Positions 1 through 12,402 of a stretch of DNA of 64,000 nucleotides are shown here, piece after piece. A program made the position numbers and the translations under genes. A model generated the notes under the pieces. That model had not been told where the DNA came from. It searched no databases and worked only from the letters and a program-made list of their open reading frames with translations. The stretch's first letter is position 1. Each line of letters opens with the position of its first letter. The DNA is from Physcia stellaris (taxonomy: Eukaryota; Ascomycota; Lecanoromycetes; Caliciales; Physciaceae): positions 158,005 to 222,004 of the forward strand of contig JABSSW010000049.1 of NCBI GenBank assembly GCA_018902385.1, given 5' to 3'.

Positions 1-647
1 TTTGTTAGAAATTTTTACATTGAAAAGATTAACGACTCGATATTAATATTGATAAACAAATTGACGAAATACGCAATCATAACAATCGCAAAAACGTTAA
101 ACGCGATAAATTTTGCGAATTTGTTATAACGAAAAATTCGTATGTCGTTATGAAATGATGCGTAACATTATTTCGAATCGAAAATTTTTTTACAAACAAT
201 TTTTGATTTACTTTGTCGTTTATCAAAATTTGAAAACGAAACGTAAATTTAACATTGTTTTTATTCATAAACAAATGAACAAACAAAAAAAAACAAAATG
301 TTGTGTTCGAACATTATTTGCGTGTATATTGCAATTTCAATGCAAAATAATTGATCAGAATTGCTATTTATGACACAATTTGTTTACAATAATAACAAAC
401 ATTCAAACATTAATCAAATTTTTCAAAAGTTTTTGTCTGAATACGTTGCGATTTAAATAACGATTTTGTGAACAATTTTAAAAAAAACAACATTTGCAAC
501 AAACAAAACAAAAACGTTTCGAAACAATCGAACGCATTTAATGAATTTGTGAAAAACGATTTTCGAACAACAAATCAAATATTATAATGAAAATCATATA
601 ATGAAAAATTTTGAATTTGAAAAAAAATGTTGTTGCGTGATATAAAT

Positions 648-1180
648 AAAAGTCATTATTCACGTGCGATTCGTATTTGTACGACATCAATCTCGACGAA
701 TCGCGTTTTCGATAAGACGAAATTCTGAACATTTTATCTTTGAATTTCGAATTTTTATTTTTTTCATTTGCATTTACTGTTTTTTAATTACAAGCGAGCA
801 AATAATAACAACATTATGAATAATATCAAGCGAACAAAAAAAAAACTAGAAAACTGATATGAAAAACGAAAAATCGACAAAGAAAAAAAAATGTGCAAAT
901 CGTCGTTTTGCGACGAAGAAAATTTGATTGATCGAGCGAGATTAAATCAAATAAACGAAATTTTTATACGAAAATTCGATGACGTCACGATCATTTGTAT
1001 GTGAAAAATAGAACATTAATATTTGTTTGCAAAGTGATCGAAAAACGAACATTTAATTTTCATACATTGAATCGAACATATCGAATTTTAAAAATGTTCA
1101 GAATTTCGTCTTATCGAAAACGCGATTCGTCGAAATTTGACACGTGCAAATACGAATCGCACGTGCGAATAATGACTTTT
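648..1180. repeat. Inverted repeat, arms 648-735 and 1091-1180
   Basis: The segment 1091-1180 is the reverse complement of 648-735 with a few small indels; the outer 43 bases are identical. The arms are about 90 bp and the loop about 355 bp. The arms keep several CT and AG dinucleotides that the surrounding sequence has lost, so they may be younger or less mutated. They could be terminal inverted repeats of a small DNA transposon or two oppositely placed fragments of one repeat. No transposase is seen between them. Confidence 0.7.
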
Positions 1181-3551
1181 TATAAATATTTCATCGAATT
1201 GCGTTTCAAAAAAAAAATTGATCATAAACAATTGAATTTTTCGAAATTGTCAAAAAACTAAATACGCAAATTTACGAATTTGATTTGTTTAAACAATATA
1301 AATTATACATTTTGTGTTTAATATTTTTTATTCGAATTCTGATATAGTTTTGACGACGCAAATTCAAAATCACGAATCAATATTAATGAAAAACGAAAAA
1401 ATGAAAAAATATCGCAAATGTTAAACAAACGCATTAAAAAATCAATTTGAATATTTTATTGCATGAATAAATTTATCGTCATATGAAAACTCGTAAAATC
1501 AATGAAACATTTCGAAAATGCGAAAAACGCAATTGTCAAATTCGAAAATACGCGCGAATTACGCAAATCTGAAAAAATTGCGAAACGTCGAAAAACAAAC
1601 AAATTCAAAACGAAATCGAGCGAAAAATTTTCAACAAAAAAACAAACACGTCAGTTTTAAAATTGAAAAAACGTGAACGATTCAAAAACAAAAATAACAA
1701 TAATTGCGACGCAAAAACACAAACAATAAAATGATATTGTGAATTGTTTTTGATTAAATCAAACGTTAATTTGCATACAGCAAACAAACAACAAAACAAC
1801 ACGTCATTTCAAAAACAAAACTCAATATTCAACGAAAAAAACATATTGACAAACAGAATCATGCGATCATTAAATCGAAAAAACACGAAAATGTAAATCA
1901 ACGCGTCAGTAAATTCATCAATCAAAATTCACATTACAACAATCAAATCGATTTCGATTGCGTCATGTTAATTGTTGTCGCGTTTAATGAAATTTTGTTT
2001 ATTATTGATTACGCGATTTTGTTGAATCGAAATCGACGCAAAAACAAACGCGACAACAAACGAATTTGTTTGCGATACAAACGCAACAAAATCAACAAAC
2101 GAAACAAACGCAAACGAAACGAAAACGAAAAAAATCAAAAAAAAAAACGACGCGAAAGTCGAAAAACGAAACAGAAAAAATTCGTTTTTTTCGAACAAAA
2201 ACAGAAACAAACGAAAAAAAAAAAAATGACAAACAGAAAAATTTTTTTCAACGAATTTTGACGATTTGACAATCAACGCAATTTTGCGAAAAAAATTTTG
2301 ATAAAAACAACGAATTTTTTTATTTATCATCATTTTTTTCATGTTAATCGCGTTATCATCAAAAAATCGTATGTTATTATTTTTTCAATATTGAAAAATC
2401 AATTTCAAATTGTCGTTATTTTTGACAACGAAAATGCGAACGTTGTTTTGCAATTTGTAAAAACATTGTTTTTTTCACAATAATGAAAATTTTTGTTGCA
2501 AAGTTCGCATTTGTTTTGTTTGTTTTCGTCAAAAAAAACGCAAACGTGTTTTGAATCAAAACGAAATTTTCGAACGCAACGTTGACATTACATATGAATT
2601 GACTTTGTTACGCGTCAAATTAATATGAAACAATTGTGTGTGTTTGTTTATTAAATTTGATTTACAATGCGATCGCGAACATCGCAATTCGAATACATGT
2701 TTGTCGTATTGATTGTATTTAACAATTCGAACGTAAAAATTTATCAATTTAAAACGCGTCAACAACGTCATCGTTATTTACAATACATTTACAGCAGAAA
2801 CAGCAAATTGCGTGTTTTTGCGAAACGTAACAAACAACGACGAAAAAAAAAATGAAATTATGATTTAAAATCGTTAACACACGCATTGCATTGTCGACGT
2901 TCGAAAATCAATTTCGTCGTTATTGAAACATCATTGCGACAATATCAAAATTTGTAAAAACGATGTGATAATTGTACAAACAACGATATATCATGTTGAC
3001 ATTATTGTCGCAATAATTGTTGTTATCGCAAAAAAAAAAAATCAAATGAAATATTTATTATGTTATGAAATAAAAATGTTAAAAAGAAAAAATTCAAAAA
3101 GTGAATTGAAAAATTGAAATAAACATTTATCAACACACGACGCGATTTATTTCGACTCGATTTCACAACACGAACGCGATATTTGAAATTGCATTACATT
3201 GTTATTGTTATTTTTATTTATTGAGTTCAATGTTTCAAGATTACACGTCGAAAACACAAAGTTATTTACAAAACAACGTTGTTGCGATACATTTCTGATA
3301 TGTTATAAAGACATTGATAGTTGACGCGAAAAATCGATGATTCAAAAAAAAAACAATTGTAATAAGACGAAGTCGATCAAGCGAACGTTAAAACGTTGTG
3401 AATTTAATTGTCGCATTTCGTGTTTATATATTCGAAATTTCACGAAATTTTTTTTGTTTTTTTAGCAATTAATTCTATTATGTGTTTAGCATTTATCATA
3501 GCAATTCATATTATTATTCGCATATTCTAATCACGCAATGCTTACATTTTT
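1181..3551. other. No recognisable gene; hypermutated AT-rich DNA
   Basis: Only low-complexity reading frames occur here, such as Lys/Asn-rich stretches around 2.0-2.3 kb caused by CAA- and CGA-rich sequence. I find no retroelement motif in them. The stretch lies left of the candidate Copia terminal repeat and is probably older, unrecognisable transposon sequence. Confidence 0.6.
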
Positions 3552-3636
3552 ACACGTTTCGTTTAATCGATCAATCAGAAATTTTGATTTTATTCGTGTT
3601 CATATTTCAATTTTTTGTCATCGTATTTTTCAACAT
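3552..3636 (-). repeat. Candidate 3' terminal repeat of the Copia relic
   Basis: This matches 16356-16440 in the same orientation over about 85 bp with sharp ends. Five of the differences are CT/TT or AG/AA transitions, and there is one small indel region. It lies downstream of the RNase H fragment of the minus-strand Copia element, where a 3' LTR is expected. Confidence 0.5.
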
Positions 3637-3741
3637 TTTCATTCGATGACAATCATGTTCATTGCATTCGTGAATACGATTTTCATTGAATTTCAATTTT
3701 TGCATTGATTGTGATTTTCATTGAATGTTAATTCGTGTAAC

Positions 3742-4157
3742 GACGTAATTTTCACTGAGTTTCAATTTTTACGTTCATTGATGAAAAAAACATTGAATTT
3801 TCTTGATCAGAAAATTGATTTCGAGAAAAATCATTTTGAATCATCATGCAATTCGAATTTGAGCACGATCAACGAATTTTTGTTTTCAATTATAATTTGT
3901 CAAATTCGTACAATCGAATCATCATCGTTTCAAAATGAAAAAAATGACGTAATTTTCATTAAACTCGAATTTTTTTAATATTGACGAGAGAAACATTGAT
4001 TTTCTTTGATCAGAAAATTAGATTCGAACGATTTCAAAAAAAATCATTTTGAATCATCATGCAATTCGAATTCGAACACGATCAACGAATTTTCGTTTTC
4101 GATCATGATTCGTCAAATGTGTACGATTGAATCATCAACACGTCAACATGAAAAAAA
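3742..4157. repeat. Two-copy tandem repeat of about 205 bp
   Basis: Unit 1 (3742-3945) and unit 2 (3946-about 4157) align along their length, each with a TTGATCAGAAAATT-type core and an AATCATCATGCAATTCGAATT-like segment (shortened here). A partial third unit start is visible around 3675-3720. It lies between the candidate LTR and the RNase H fragment, so it is probably part of the Copia 3' untranslated region. Confidence 0.65.
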
Positions 4158-4179
4158 CAATTTTGATTATTGAAAAAAT

Positions 4180-5120
4180 TTAATTGATTTTCGATTTTTT
4201 CAATTTCAATTGTTTCACGAATTTTTTGAATTTATTTTTTGACAATGATTTAATCAAATCATCGATTATCATATTTGCATTTGAAACGTAATTCAATTGA
4301 ATCAAATTTTTCTGATGCAAATTTTTGATGTTGTGATAAATCACATCAATATGTTTTAATCGTTCATGAATATGTGCGTTTTTGATCAACAAATTAACGA
4401 TTTGATTATTTTTCAAAAATTGCATTGATGAGCAAATTTCATGTTTATCGTTTTGAATGATTGTTATTTGATTCAATTCGATTTCAAAATATTTGATAAA
4501 ATTCAAATCACGAAAAAATTGTATTATTCATAATTTTTTTTAACGCATGTCGATAAAATCATATATTCGATTTCAATGATTGAAAAAGCGATCGATTTTT
4601 GTTTACGACTCATTCACGATATTGATTTTTCAACGAACATGTAAACGTATTCGAAAATCGATTTTTTGTTTAATTTATCGATTGCGTAATTAGAATTCGA
4701 ATAAATTTTGATTTTGAAATTTTCATTGTTGTTCAATTTCAAATCGTATATAAAATTTAAATCGATGATCGATCGAATATAACGAAACAAAATTTTCATT
4801 GTTTTATCGTGATGTTTCGCAAAATCATTGAAATATTGATTTAATCGTTTTAATGCGAAAACGATATTTGAACGAATGTGTATGACAACATACATAAATT
4901 TTTCAATTTTGTGTTGATAATTTTTTGAATCAATTCGTTCGTCGTTCGATTCAATTGATTTGAATAAATCGTAATCGTTCATGAATAATTTCGTGCGTTC
5001 GTGTTTATCGATATTCATATGCAATTCATTCAATATTTCGTTCAAATAATGAATTTGATTCAATCGAATAATTCGTTTTTTACGATCGCGAGTGATTTTA
5101 ATGTCAAAATTTTTTTTCAT
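4180..5120 (-). pseudogene. Copia polyprotein fragment: end of reverse transcriptase and RNase H
   Basis: The frame at 4614-5120 (minus) matches the Copia RT/RNase H segment. It has the run from the 'RDR..R.IRLNQ..YL.EIL' block through 'YQHKIEKFMYV', 'SNIVFALKRLNQY' and 'FRYIR..IDL' to the RNase H start around 'YSNSNYA'. The frame at 4180-4506 continues with the RNase H C-terminus, including 'ERLKHIDVIYHNIKNL' and a 'DDLIKSL' block. Neither fragment contains Gly, Pro or Trp, which fits loss of GG and CC dinucleotides. Stops and frame breaks lie between the pieces, so this cannot make a working protein. Confidence 0.85.
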
Positions 5121-5322
5121 TTTTTTTCAAATTTTTGACTTTGAATATTTTTTTGAATTCATTTTTGAATCAATTGATTTGTTCGTTGAATTTGACGACA
5201 ACAAAAATGTTGTTCACGTAAAAAAACAATATGATTTTTCGTTTTTTATGACGAAACATACAAAAATCAATCGAAATCTGTTCGAAATTCAATTTATGCA
5301 ATTTTTTCACGCAACGTTCGTG

Positions 5323-5634
5323 TCAATTTTTAATTGTTTGTTTCAATTCATAAAAATTTCGACAAATCAAAAATGTTTGTTTTGAAAATAAATTCACGTC
5401 GAATGACGATTTCATGTAAATTACTTTTTTTAAAAATGATTTCGTAAAAACATTGTTGACGTTCATTTGATGACATTCGAAATTTTTCAACGCAACGATG
5501 ACAAAAAACAGACGAAAAATATCGAATTTAACAATTAAAACAAAAATATTTGTATAGTCGATTTCATACATTTGCGAAAAATTTTTTGCAACGAATTTGA
5601 TTTTCAATTTGTTCAATGTATCATTCACATGCAT
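5323..5634 (-). pseudogene. Copia reverse transcriptase N-terminal fragment
   Basis: The minus-strand frame carries the Copia RT entry block: 'KFVAKNFSQMYEIDYTNIFVLIVKFDIFRLFFVIVA', then 'HQMNVNNVFTKSFLKKVIYMK'. Residues that are Gly, Pro or Ala in the family appear here as Asn, Val or Phe, as expected from the local mutation pattern. It lies directly upstream, in minus-strand sense, of the RT/RNase H fragment at 4180-5120. Confidence 0.8.
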
Positions 5635-6004
5635 TTTGATTTTGAATATTTATTTATTGATAACGATATTGACGTTTTTCGATAAAATGACGACGTTTCA
5701 AATTTCATTAATTATTAACGTTGTCAATTCGATTTGAATGATTTCAAATCAAAATTTGTTTCAAGTAAAATCATTAATTATTTTTTGATAATTTTCGAAT
5801 ACAAATATGATTAATTTTTCAACGAATTGTCGATTTGTTTTTTTTGTTGTTGCAAACAAAATTTATTTATCATGTTCGCACGTATCGAAATTTTCGATCA
5901 AAAAAATCATTATAACGTGTGCAATTTTGTTGCGATATTTATTTCGTTTTTTTTTCATTCGTGATATTTCGTTTGCGTTTGAAAATTGTCACGTGAAAAA
6001 ATTG

Positions 6005-6337
6005 CTATATCATGCGTGAAAATTTGATAAAAAATGTTAATTTAACGCGCGTTTGAATTGTCGATTTTGTCGTAAACTCGTTAATTTCGTTTTTTTCATT
6101 CGATGTATCGATGAATTCATTATCGTTTTTTTTTGTATGCATTAATTGAATTTTTTTTTTGTTTTTCGAAATCATGAACGCAACAAAAATCGAAATTTTC
6201 ACAAAAATTGATGCAACAAAAATTGATACAAACGTCGATGTCATCGAAACGATTGCAAATACAATAATTATTTTGCGTAATTTTTCGACAAATCGTTTTT
6301 CAAATAATTCGTTCATCGTAATCGTGAACAAATTCAA
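6005..6337 (-). pseudogene. Probable Copia integrase-RT linker fragment
   Basis: This is a 110-codon minus-strand frame without a diagnostic motif, located between the RT fragment (5323-5634) and the pre-integrase fragment (6960-7217). Low-complexity Ser/Thr/Val-rich sequence is usual in this part of Copia polyproteins. The assignment rests on position only. The rest of 5640-6959 shows no recognisable integrase catalytic block, presumably because of mutation. Confidence 0.35.
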
Positions 6338-6959
6338 CGATTCATTTTTTCATTTTTCATGTTCAAAAAACATTATTTTGTGATGCTTGATGACATCACG
6401 ACGATCGAAAATTCATATCTTGTATTGAATTGTGATGTTTTCGTCATAATTCATGAACACGTTCGATTTTTTTGTATTGACGAATTTGTTTTTTTATTTT
6501 TTCAAACAATGATTTGATATCAACGAGCGAATAACATTTGTATTTTCAAATTCGTATGTGATTTATCGACGATTTAATATTTGTTCAAATTTCAATAAAA
6601 TTTGTTGAATTGTCGTCGATTATTGATTTCGTGTTTATACGATTGCGAATATATATATTTGTTTTTTTTGTTTCAAGTCAGAATTTTATAAACAGTTTTG
6701 CATTTTGAATTATTGTTCGAATTTGATTTTCGAATGTTTTTATGACACGTTTTATTACATCGTTCTGAATGAAATTATACGAAACGATGTATTGTGAAAC
6801 AATGTCGATAAATTCGCATCAAAAATCGAATATAAATTTCAATTCTTTGACGTTGTCACAACGTATTGTCTGTAATTTTCGTTGAGTTTTTAATTTCATT
6901 TTTAACTTTTATTTGTTGAAAATTTCAAAAACATCGACTCGTTTGCGAAAAAATAAAAT

Positions 6960-7730
6960 TCACGTTCGTCGAAAATGATTATTCACGATTTTTAAAAAAT
7001 ATTCGTAATCGAATCTTGAAACAAATAAAAATTCGCAAATATCAATAAATATCAATTTCAATATATGAGTTTTGCGTTCGATTAAACGACGATTATATGC
7101 ATTAATCATTTTCGTAATCGCACATATTTTACATGAATCGTTGCGATTTTCGACGATGAAAATCGATTTGCGTAAAATTGTGATTTTGTACAAATTTCGA
7201 AATTTTGCAAATTTCATATGATCAAAACGTCGATGTCATAATTCGTATAAATTACGTTTTTTTTGATTAACATTTGAATCAATATTTGAATCAACATTTG
7301 AATCAATATTTGAATCAATATTCGATAATTGAAAATCGATTTCGATATCATTTCGAAAATCAATATTTGCATCGAGCAAAATTTCGTTCGAATTTACGAT
7401 TGTTGACATTGCAAATGAAACAAACAAAATTTTAAAAAATTCAATTGCAAACATCGTGTTGTTCGTTAACAATGCGTATTTTTTAAATTCTGATGTGATT
7501 TTGTTTATTATGTAAACATTTTTTTGAACGAATGTTCGAAATATTTCAACGTTTTGTTTATTGCGCATGAACAAATTATCGTCATTGAAATTTTTTATCA
7601 AATTTTTCTTGATAAAATGTTTGTCGAATAAAAAATTAACGTCAAAATCAAATACATAAAACATTTTCGTTAACGTGTTTTTATCATTTTTGACGCGTAT
7701 CGTCATTGAATCACATTGATTTAAATACAA
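6960..7730 (-). pseudogene. Copia protease-side and GAG-pre-integrase fragments
   Basis: Frame 6960-7217 has the pre-integrase/integrase entry signature: 'CKICAITKM', 'LIFIDICEF' and 'YFLKIVNNHFRRT', where the family has a C..C zinc motif and the first catalytic Asp region. Frame 7236-7730 resembles the stretch after the aspartic protease ('LTKMFYVFDFDVNFLFDKHFIKKN' compares with the NVLYVP..NLLS block). An Asn/Asp/Ser-rich repeat is added at its end. Both are broken copies. Confidence 0.75.
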
Positions 7731-8039
7731 TTTTTTTTTTCGATTTTGATCGTGCGTTTTTTAATCGATTTGAAAAATTCATTAAAAAATCGAAAATCGT
7801 TAATCATGTGTGACGAAACGTCGATATTTGCGATTCATACGAATTTGAAAAATTTATTAATAAATTTTTTTGACAAAACGACGATTTTTTTTATATCGTT
7901 TTCATTGTTTGAATCGATGTCGATGTCGAAATTGAAATTGTTATTAAACGAAAAAAAATTTGCGACGTTGTACGTTTTATACTTTTTTTTTTTTTTTTTT
8001 TTTGATTGTGAACAATTTTTTGATTTGTTGTTTTTTTGC

Positions 8040-8612
8040 TCATTTTTTTAATGTTTTCAGAAAATTGCATTTGACGATTCTGTGTGAATCGTCACAAAAA
8101 AAACAATTTTTAGTTTTTTTCGTCATGATTTTGAAACGACGACGAAAATTTTCATCAAAATTAAAAAATCGTCGTTGAAATATACGATACGATTGACGAC
8201 GATTGTTTTTGATCATTAACGTCGATTCGACGATTTTGTTCGCAATGAATTGTGTTTTTTTTTTTTGCAATTTTTGAATAAATTTATCGATATCGAAATT
8301 GTTTTGTGCGTCGATTGCATCACGAATGACATCGTATTCGACAAATAAAAATGTTAAAAATGTTTGAAAACGACGTTTTGATTTGAACAAATTTATTATG
8401 TTTGATTGCATGCTTGCAATTTTGCGATTTTTTTTAATGATATCGATATAAACGATTTCAATAATCACGTTTGAAAATTTTTTGTAATTCATGAATTTTT
8501 GCAACAATTGTCGTTCAATTGTAACAAACTTTTGTTTGTATTTGTTGACAAAAATTTTTCAAATTTTTTTGACAATTTTCAATTTCGTTATCAATTTTTG
8601 ATTATCGTTATC
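8040..8612 (-). pseudogene. Copia gag, C-terminal part with zinc knuckle
   Basis: The minus-strand frame ends in a CCHC-type knuckle (Cys-x2-Cys-x3-His-x4-Cys, one residue short of the usual spacing) after an Arg-rich stretch. Upstream it reads 'VNKYKQKFVTIERQLLQ', typical of the gag UBN2-like region. An in-frame TGA stands where the family commonly has Trp, as expected from TGG to TGA. The frame runs to 8612 and is cut there by the Gypsy LTR; it continues in phase at 15731. Confidence 0.75.
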
Positions 8613-8795
8613 TGTAGAAATTCAAAATTAATAGAATTAATGTGAAAAATCGTTTGACTTTATATAATAAATTAATCGCAAGAAGCGCATAATTGATTTT
8701 GACAAAATTCAAAATCAAAATTAAATTTTGAATTTTAGACGAATATATCGTTTCGATTGTCGAAAAATCTTTTGTCAAGCAATTTGATCATTACA
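8613..8795 (-). repeat. Gypsy 3' LTR (183 bp)
   Basis: It aligns over its full 183 bp with 15548-15730, with 11 differences and no indel. Every difference is a CT/TT or AG/AA transition. The ends are TGTAG...TTACA, giving the usual TG...CA with a short terminal inverted repeat. It is flanked on the left by TATC. Confidence 0.93.
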
Positions 8796-8808
8796 TTTTT
8801 TTCTTTTT
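8796..8808 (-). other. Polypurine tract of the Gypsy element
   Basis: Thirteen consecutive pyrimidines on the plus strand (purines on the minus strand, AAAAAGAAAAAAA) abut the inner edge of the 3' LTR. This is where the plus-strand primer of an LTR element sits, and it supports minus-strand orientation. Confidence 0.7.
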
Positions 8809-11025
8809 AAACAACAAATAGATAAACAATCATATTGCGCATCATCAAGAAAATTTTCGCAAACATCGTAAATTGATTTCAATTCGTGTACGAAATAAAT
8901 ATTTGAAATAAAAGTGTTAAAATCATTTGAATGTCAACAAAACATATTTTTTTTTATTTTTCGATTGAAACAACATGATCGAAAAATTTTGAATCATTTG
9001 TAAAATAGTTTCGTTTTCAGTCAATTTGTATGCGCAATTGACTGAATCAACGATAATTTATGACATCGATCGCGTTCGAATTGTCAATCAAACGACGATG
9101 AATGAAAATTCAATTCAATGATGATCGTGATTAATAATGAACAATTTCTAAATCGTTTGACGACGCAATTTCGTGAAAAACATTCGAGTTTGCGTCGAAC
9201 GACAATAAAAATGAACATCGAATATTTCGAAAATGAAAATAATTTTCAAATTACGCATTTTCAAAATTTGACAATTATTTTAATTCAAATAAAAAGTTTT
9301 TCAAATTTTCAATATTTTTTCAGTGATCGCGTACGAAAATCGTTCATGTTGACAATTGATTTAATGCAACGATCGAGAAATTGAATTTTCATGCGATCAA
9401 TGTTCGAGCAATCGCTCGTTCATTGTTTGTATAATTTTCACAAACGTCAATCAAAAAACATGCGACAATTGCATTTACATGCATCGTGTTTTCGAATGTT
9501 TTTTTAGCAAATACGTTTTCGTTGCAAATTTTGATTCGATAATTGAACAACACAATATTTCAATTACGTTCGATAATCGAGTTGATACGCGTGTTCACGA
9601 CGATGTGATTGACAATTCATCGTCGTATTTTTTTGTGCGAATCAATCGACGAAAATTTGAAATATTGTCAATTTTAACGATTTTGTTTTCGTCATTATCG
9701 CAATCAGTGTTTGCAATAACATCGATTGCGACGACGATTCAAACACAATTCGATCAATCATCAAATGAAAATGAAAATTTTTCATGAACGATGAAAACGA
9801 TTCGATGTTTGCGTCGTCAAATTCATCGTTTTTATCGACGAACGAAAACGAAACATTCGAATCGAATCAATCAACACAATCAACGATTGTTGCACAATCA
9901 TCGATTGTAACACAATCATCGATTGTTCAAAATTTCAAAACGATGTCGTTTTTTGATTTTTCACGATCAAAATCATTTTTTTTTGATTTTGATTGATTGA
10001 TTAAAGCGTTTGAAACAACGTCGTTAAAATGAAAAAAATGATGCACGTTTCGAGCGTGTTCATATTTTCGTCGTCAAATTTAAAGAATCGATCGTTGCGT
10101 TACGACGTCAAAAAAAAACGTTCGATCGTTCGATGTCGTGATATCGATAACGATGAAAATTAAAAATTTCGTAAAACATGATTTTCGAAATGAAAATTGA
10201 AAAAAACGATGAATTTTCTTTGTTGAAAATTAAAAGTTCGACGTTGAACGTTATTTGTTTTTATGAATCATGTTACGAAAAATCAATGTTATGAGAAACG
10301 ATTTCATCGTGTTTGCGTTACATGCGACGATACGAAAAAATCAATCGATTATTTCTTGATTGCATTGATTCATGATTTATTCGTATTTCAAATCAAATTT
10401 CACAAAACGAAACAAAGATGCGTAAATTTGAATAATAAATACGATTTTTTTTCACTTTTCGGAAATCTCAAGAGGAAAAAACGACAATAATAACAACAAT
10501 AACATAGAAAAAAAGCAACAAAGAATTCGATTTTTCGCGTGAAATCATTCTGTATGAATCGTACAAAATTCGACAAACATTTTTTTTTTAAATGATTCAT
10601 ATTATGTCATCGTTTTCAAAAAGTTCATCATTCGAAAATGACATATAGTTTTCATTCGAATTTTTTTTTTCAGCATTTCGAATTTTGCGCGATTTGTCAC
10701 GTTTTTTTTTCGATGTTACGACTTTTTTCGCAACGACGTCAATAATTTCAAATTGTTTTTTTGTTTTGAACGAACGTTCGCGATTTTTAAACATACGTCA
10801 ATTCTTGTTCACTTTTTCATTCACATTGATCAATTTCATTCGATCATCATTGATAAAATATTTATTTGACGACTTTTCAAACGATTTAAACACATAAATA
10901 TTCAAAATTTCATTGCGTACGATTTCGTAAAAATTATATCAATCGATTTCGAATTTTTTTGATTTTTTCGTTCGTATCAATATCTTGTCGTTTTCGTGAA
11001 AAGTTTCTTTTTTGATTTTCGCATT
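8809..11025. other. 3' part of the Gypsy element, mostly unassigned
   Basis: Between the integrase end and the 3' LTR lie about 2.2 kb without a family motif on the minus strand. Plus-strand frames at 9118-9384, 9479-9787 and 9784-9996 (the last Ser/Thr/Gln/Asn-rich) are unusually long for this block, and are either antisense artefacts of the biased composition or a second, unrecognised insertion. The minus frame 10597-10794 is Lys/Arg-rich and could be the integrase tail. Confidence 0.4.
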
Positions 11026-11250
11026 TCAAATTGTTTTGTTCTTTTTAACACGTTGCATGATTTTTTTGAATGTTTTTGCGCGTTCACGATTCAAAAATGA
11101 AATCGAATTTATTTTTTCGTTATACAAATCTGAAGTTGATTCATCGACATCGTCAAACAAAATCGAATTGATTTCATAAAAAAAATAAAAAAATGAAAAG
11201 TCAATCGTCGTATGCGTTCGAATTCGCGTGACGAACAAAATTTGATTCAA
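11026..11250 (-). pseudogene. Gypsy integrase C-terminal fragment
   Basis: The frame reads 'RIRTHTTIDFSFFYFFYEINSILFDD' followed by an Arg/Lys-rich segment. This corresponds to the integrase block with the HxxTGxSPxxLxYG pattern and the following PxD. The Gly and Pro positions have become Asp, Phe or Glu. It lies downstream of RT and RNase H in minus sense, as in Gypsy elements. The catalytic core between 11.3 and 12.3 kb is not recognisable. Confidence 0.65.
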
Positions 11251-12402
11251 ATAAATGTTTCAATTTTTGATGAAATTTTCAATGCAATATTTGATCAACA
11301 TATGATTCAAAACGTCATTGAAACGTTTCATTGTTTCGTTCGTTCTTGAATGATAAAAAATAATATTTTTATGTTTGATTTCAAGCAACGCAAATGTTTT
11401 GATCATAACAAATGTTCACAAATTGACATTTTTATCAATGATGATTTTCTTGAAAATCTCGTAATCACGATAAATATCGTTGATCACGAAATTCGCAAAA
11501 ATTTCGAAAATTGTTTCAAAAATAACGCGTGTAACAAATCATTTGATCGCATAATCAATAACAATCACGATTCATTTGTTATCATTGACAATAATAAATA
11601 GTGATTCGATCAAATCGAAATTTCAACGTTCAAATGATTGATTTTTATCAAATCAAATTTTTGAAAAATGCATTACATTTTTTTTGACGTTTTTGAATTT
11701 GACGATCAATTGACACTTTGAACACGTTCGCACAAAATGTTTGATGTTTTTGCGCATGTCGAATCATCATTGTTTGATTTTAATGATGTCAAACAAAATC
11801 GTATTCGAGCAATAATCATAGATTTTGTGAACATGATTCAAGTAATTTGCACAAATTCAAAATTCGATGTAAAAAATTCAATTGTCAACAAAAAAATCTC
11901 GATAATGCGAAACATTATCGTCGTTCAATTTGAATTGATTTTTATATTTTTTCAATTTCGCATTTCATTTTGTTTCATTTAACAAAATTTTATCGCGCGC
12001 ATAAATTATCATCGTTTCGTCGAAAATGATGATACGCAAATTTATTTGCAAAAATCGCAAACGATAATCGCTTTTTCGATTCAAAATATCGAGCACAATC
12101 ATTTCAAATTTTGATTTATATTTGATGTTCAAACGATATTTTTCGAATTCAACGAATCAACGAGTCAAACGATTCGATGATTTTATTGTATTTTTCAAAT
12201 ATTACAATTCGACGTGATTCGTACGCATCAAAATTGTCGTTTCATTTTTCACGTAACATTTTCATTTTCGCAAATTTTTTTTGATGATCAAAAATTCACG
12301 TTCGTGAATCGCATAATTACGTTCGACGAAAAAAAATGTTTTGTTTTCGAAAACAATAAAATGTTTTTTGTCATCGAAATCTATTTGATAAAGCATCGTT
12401 TC

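Noticed and set aside
1968-2342. 124-codon minus-strand frame
   Set aside because: Low-complexity Phe-rich product of a CAA/CGA-rich strand; no domain.
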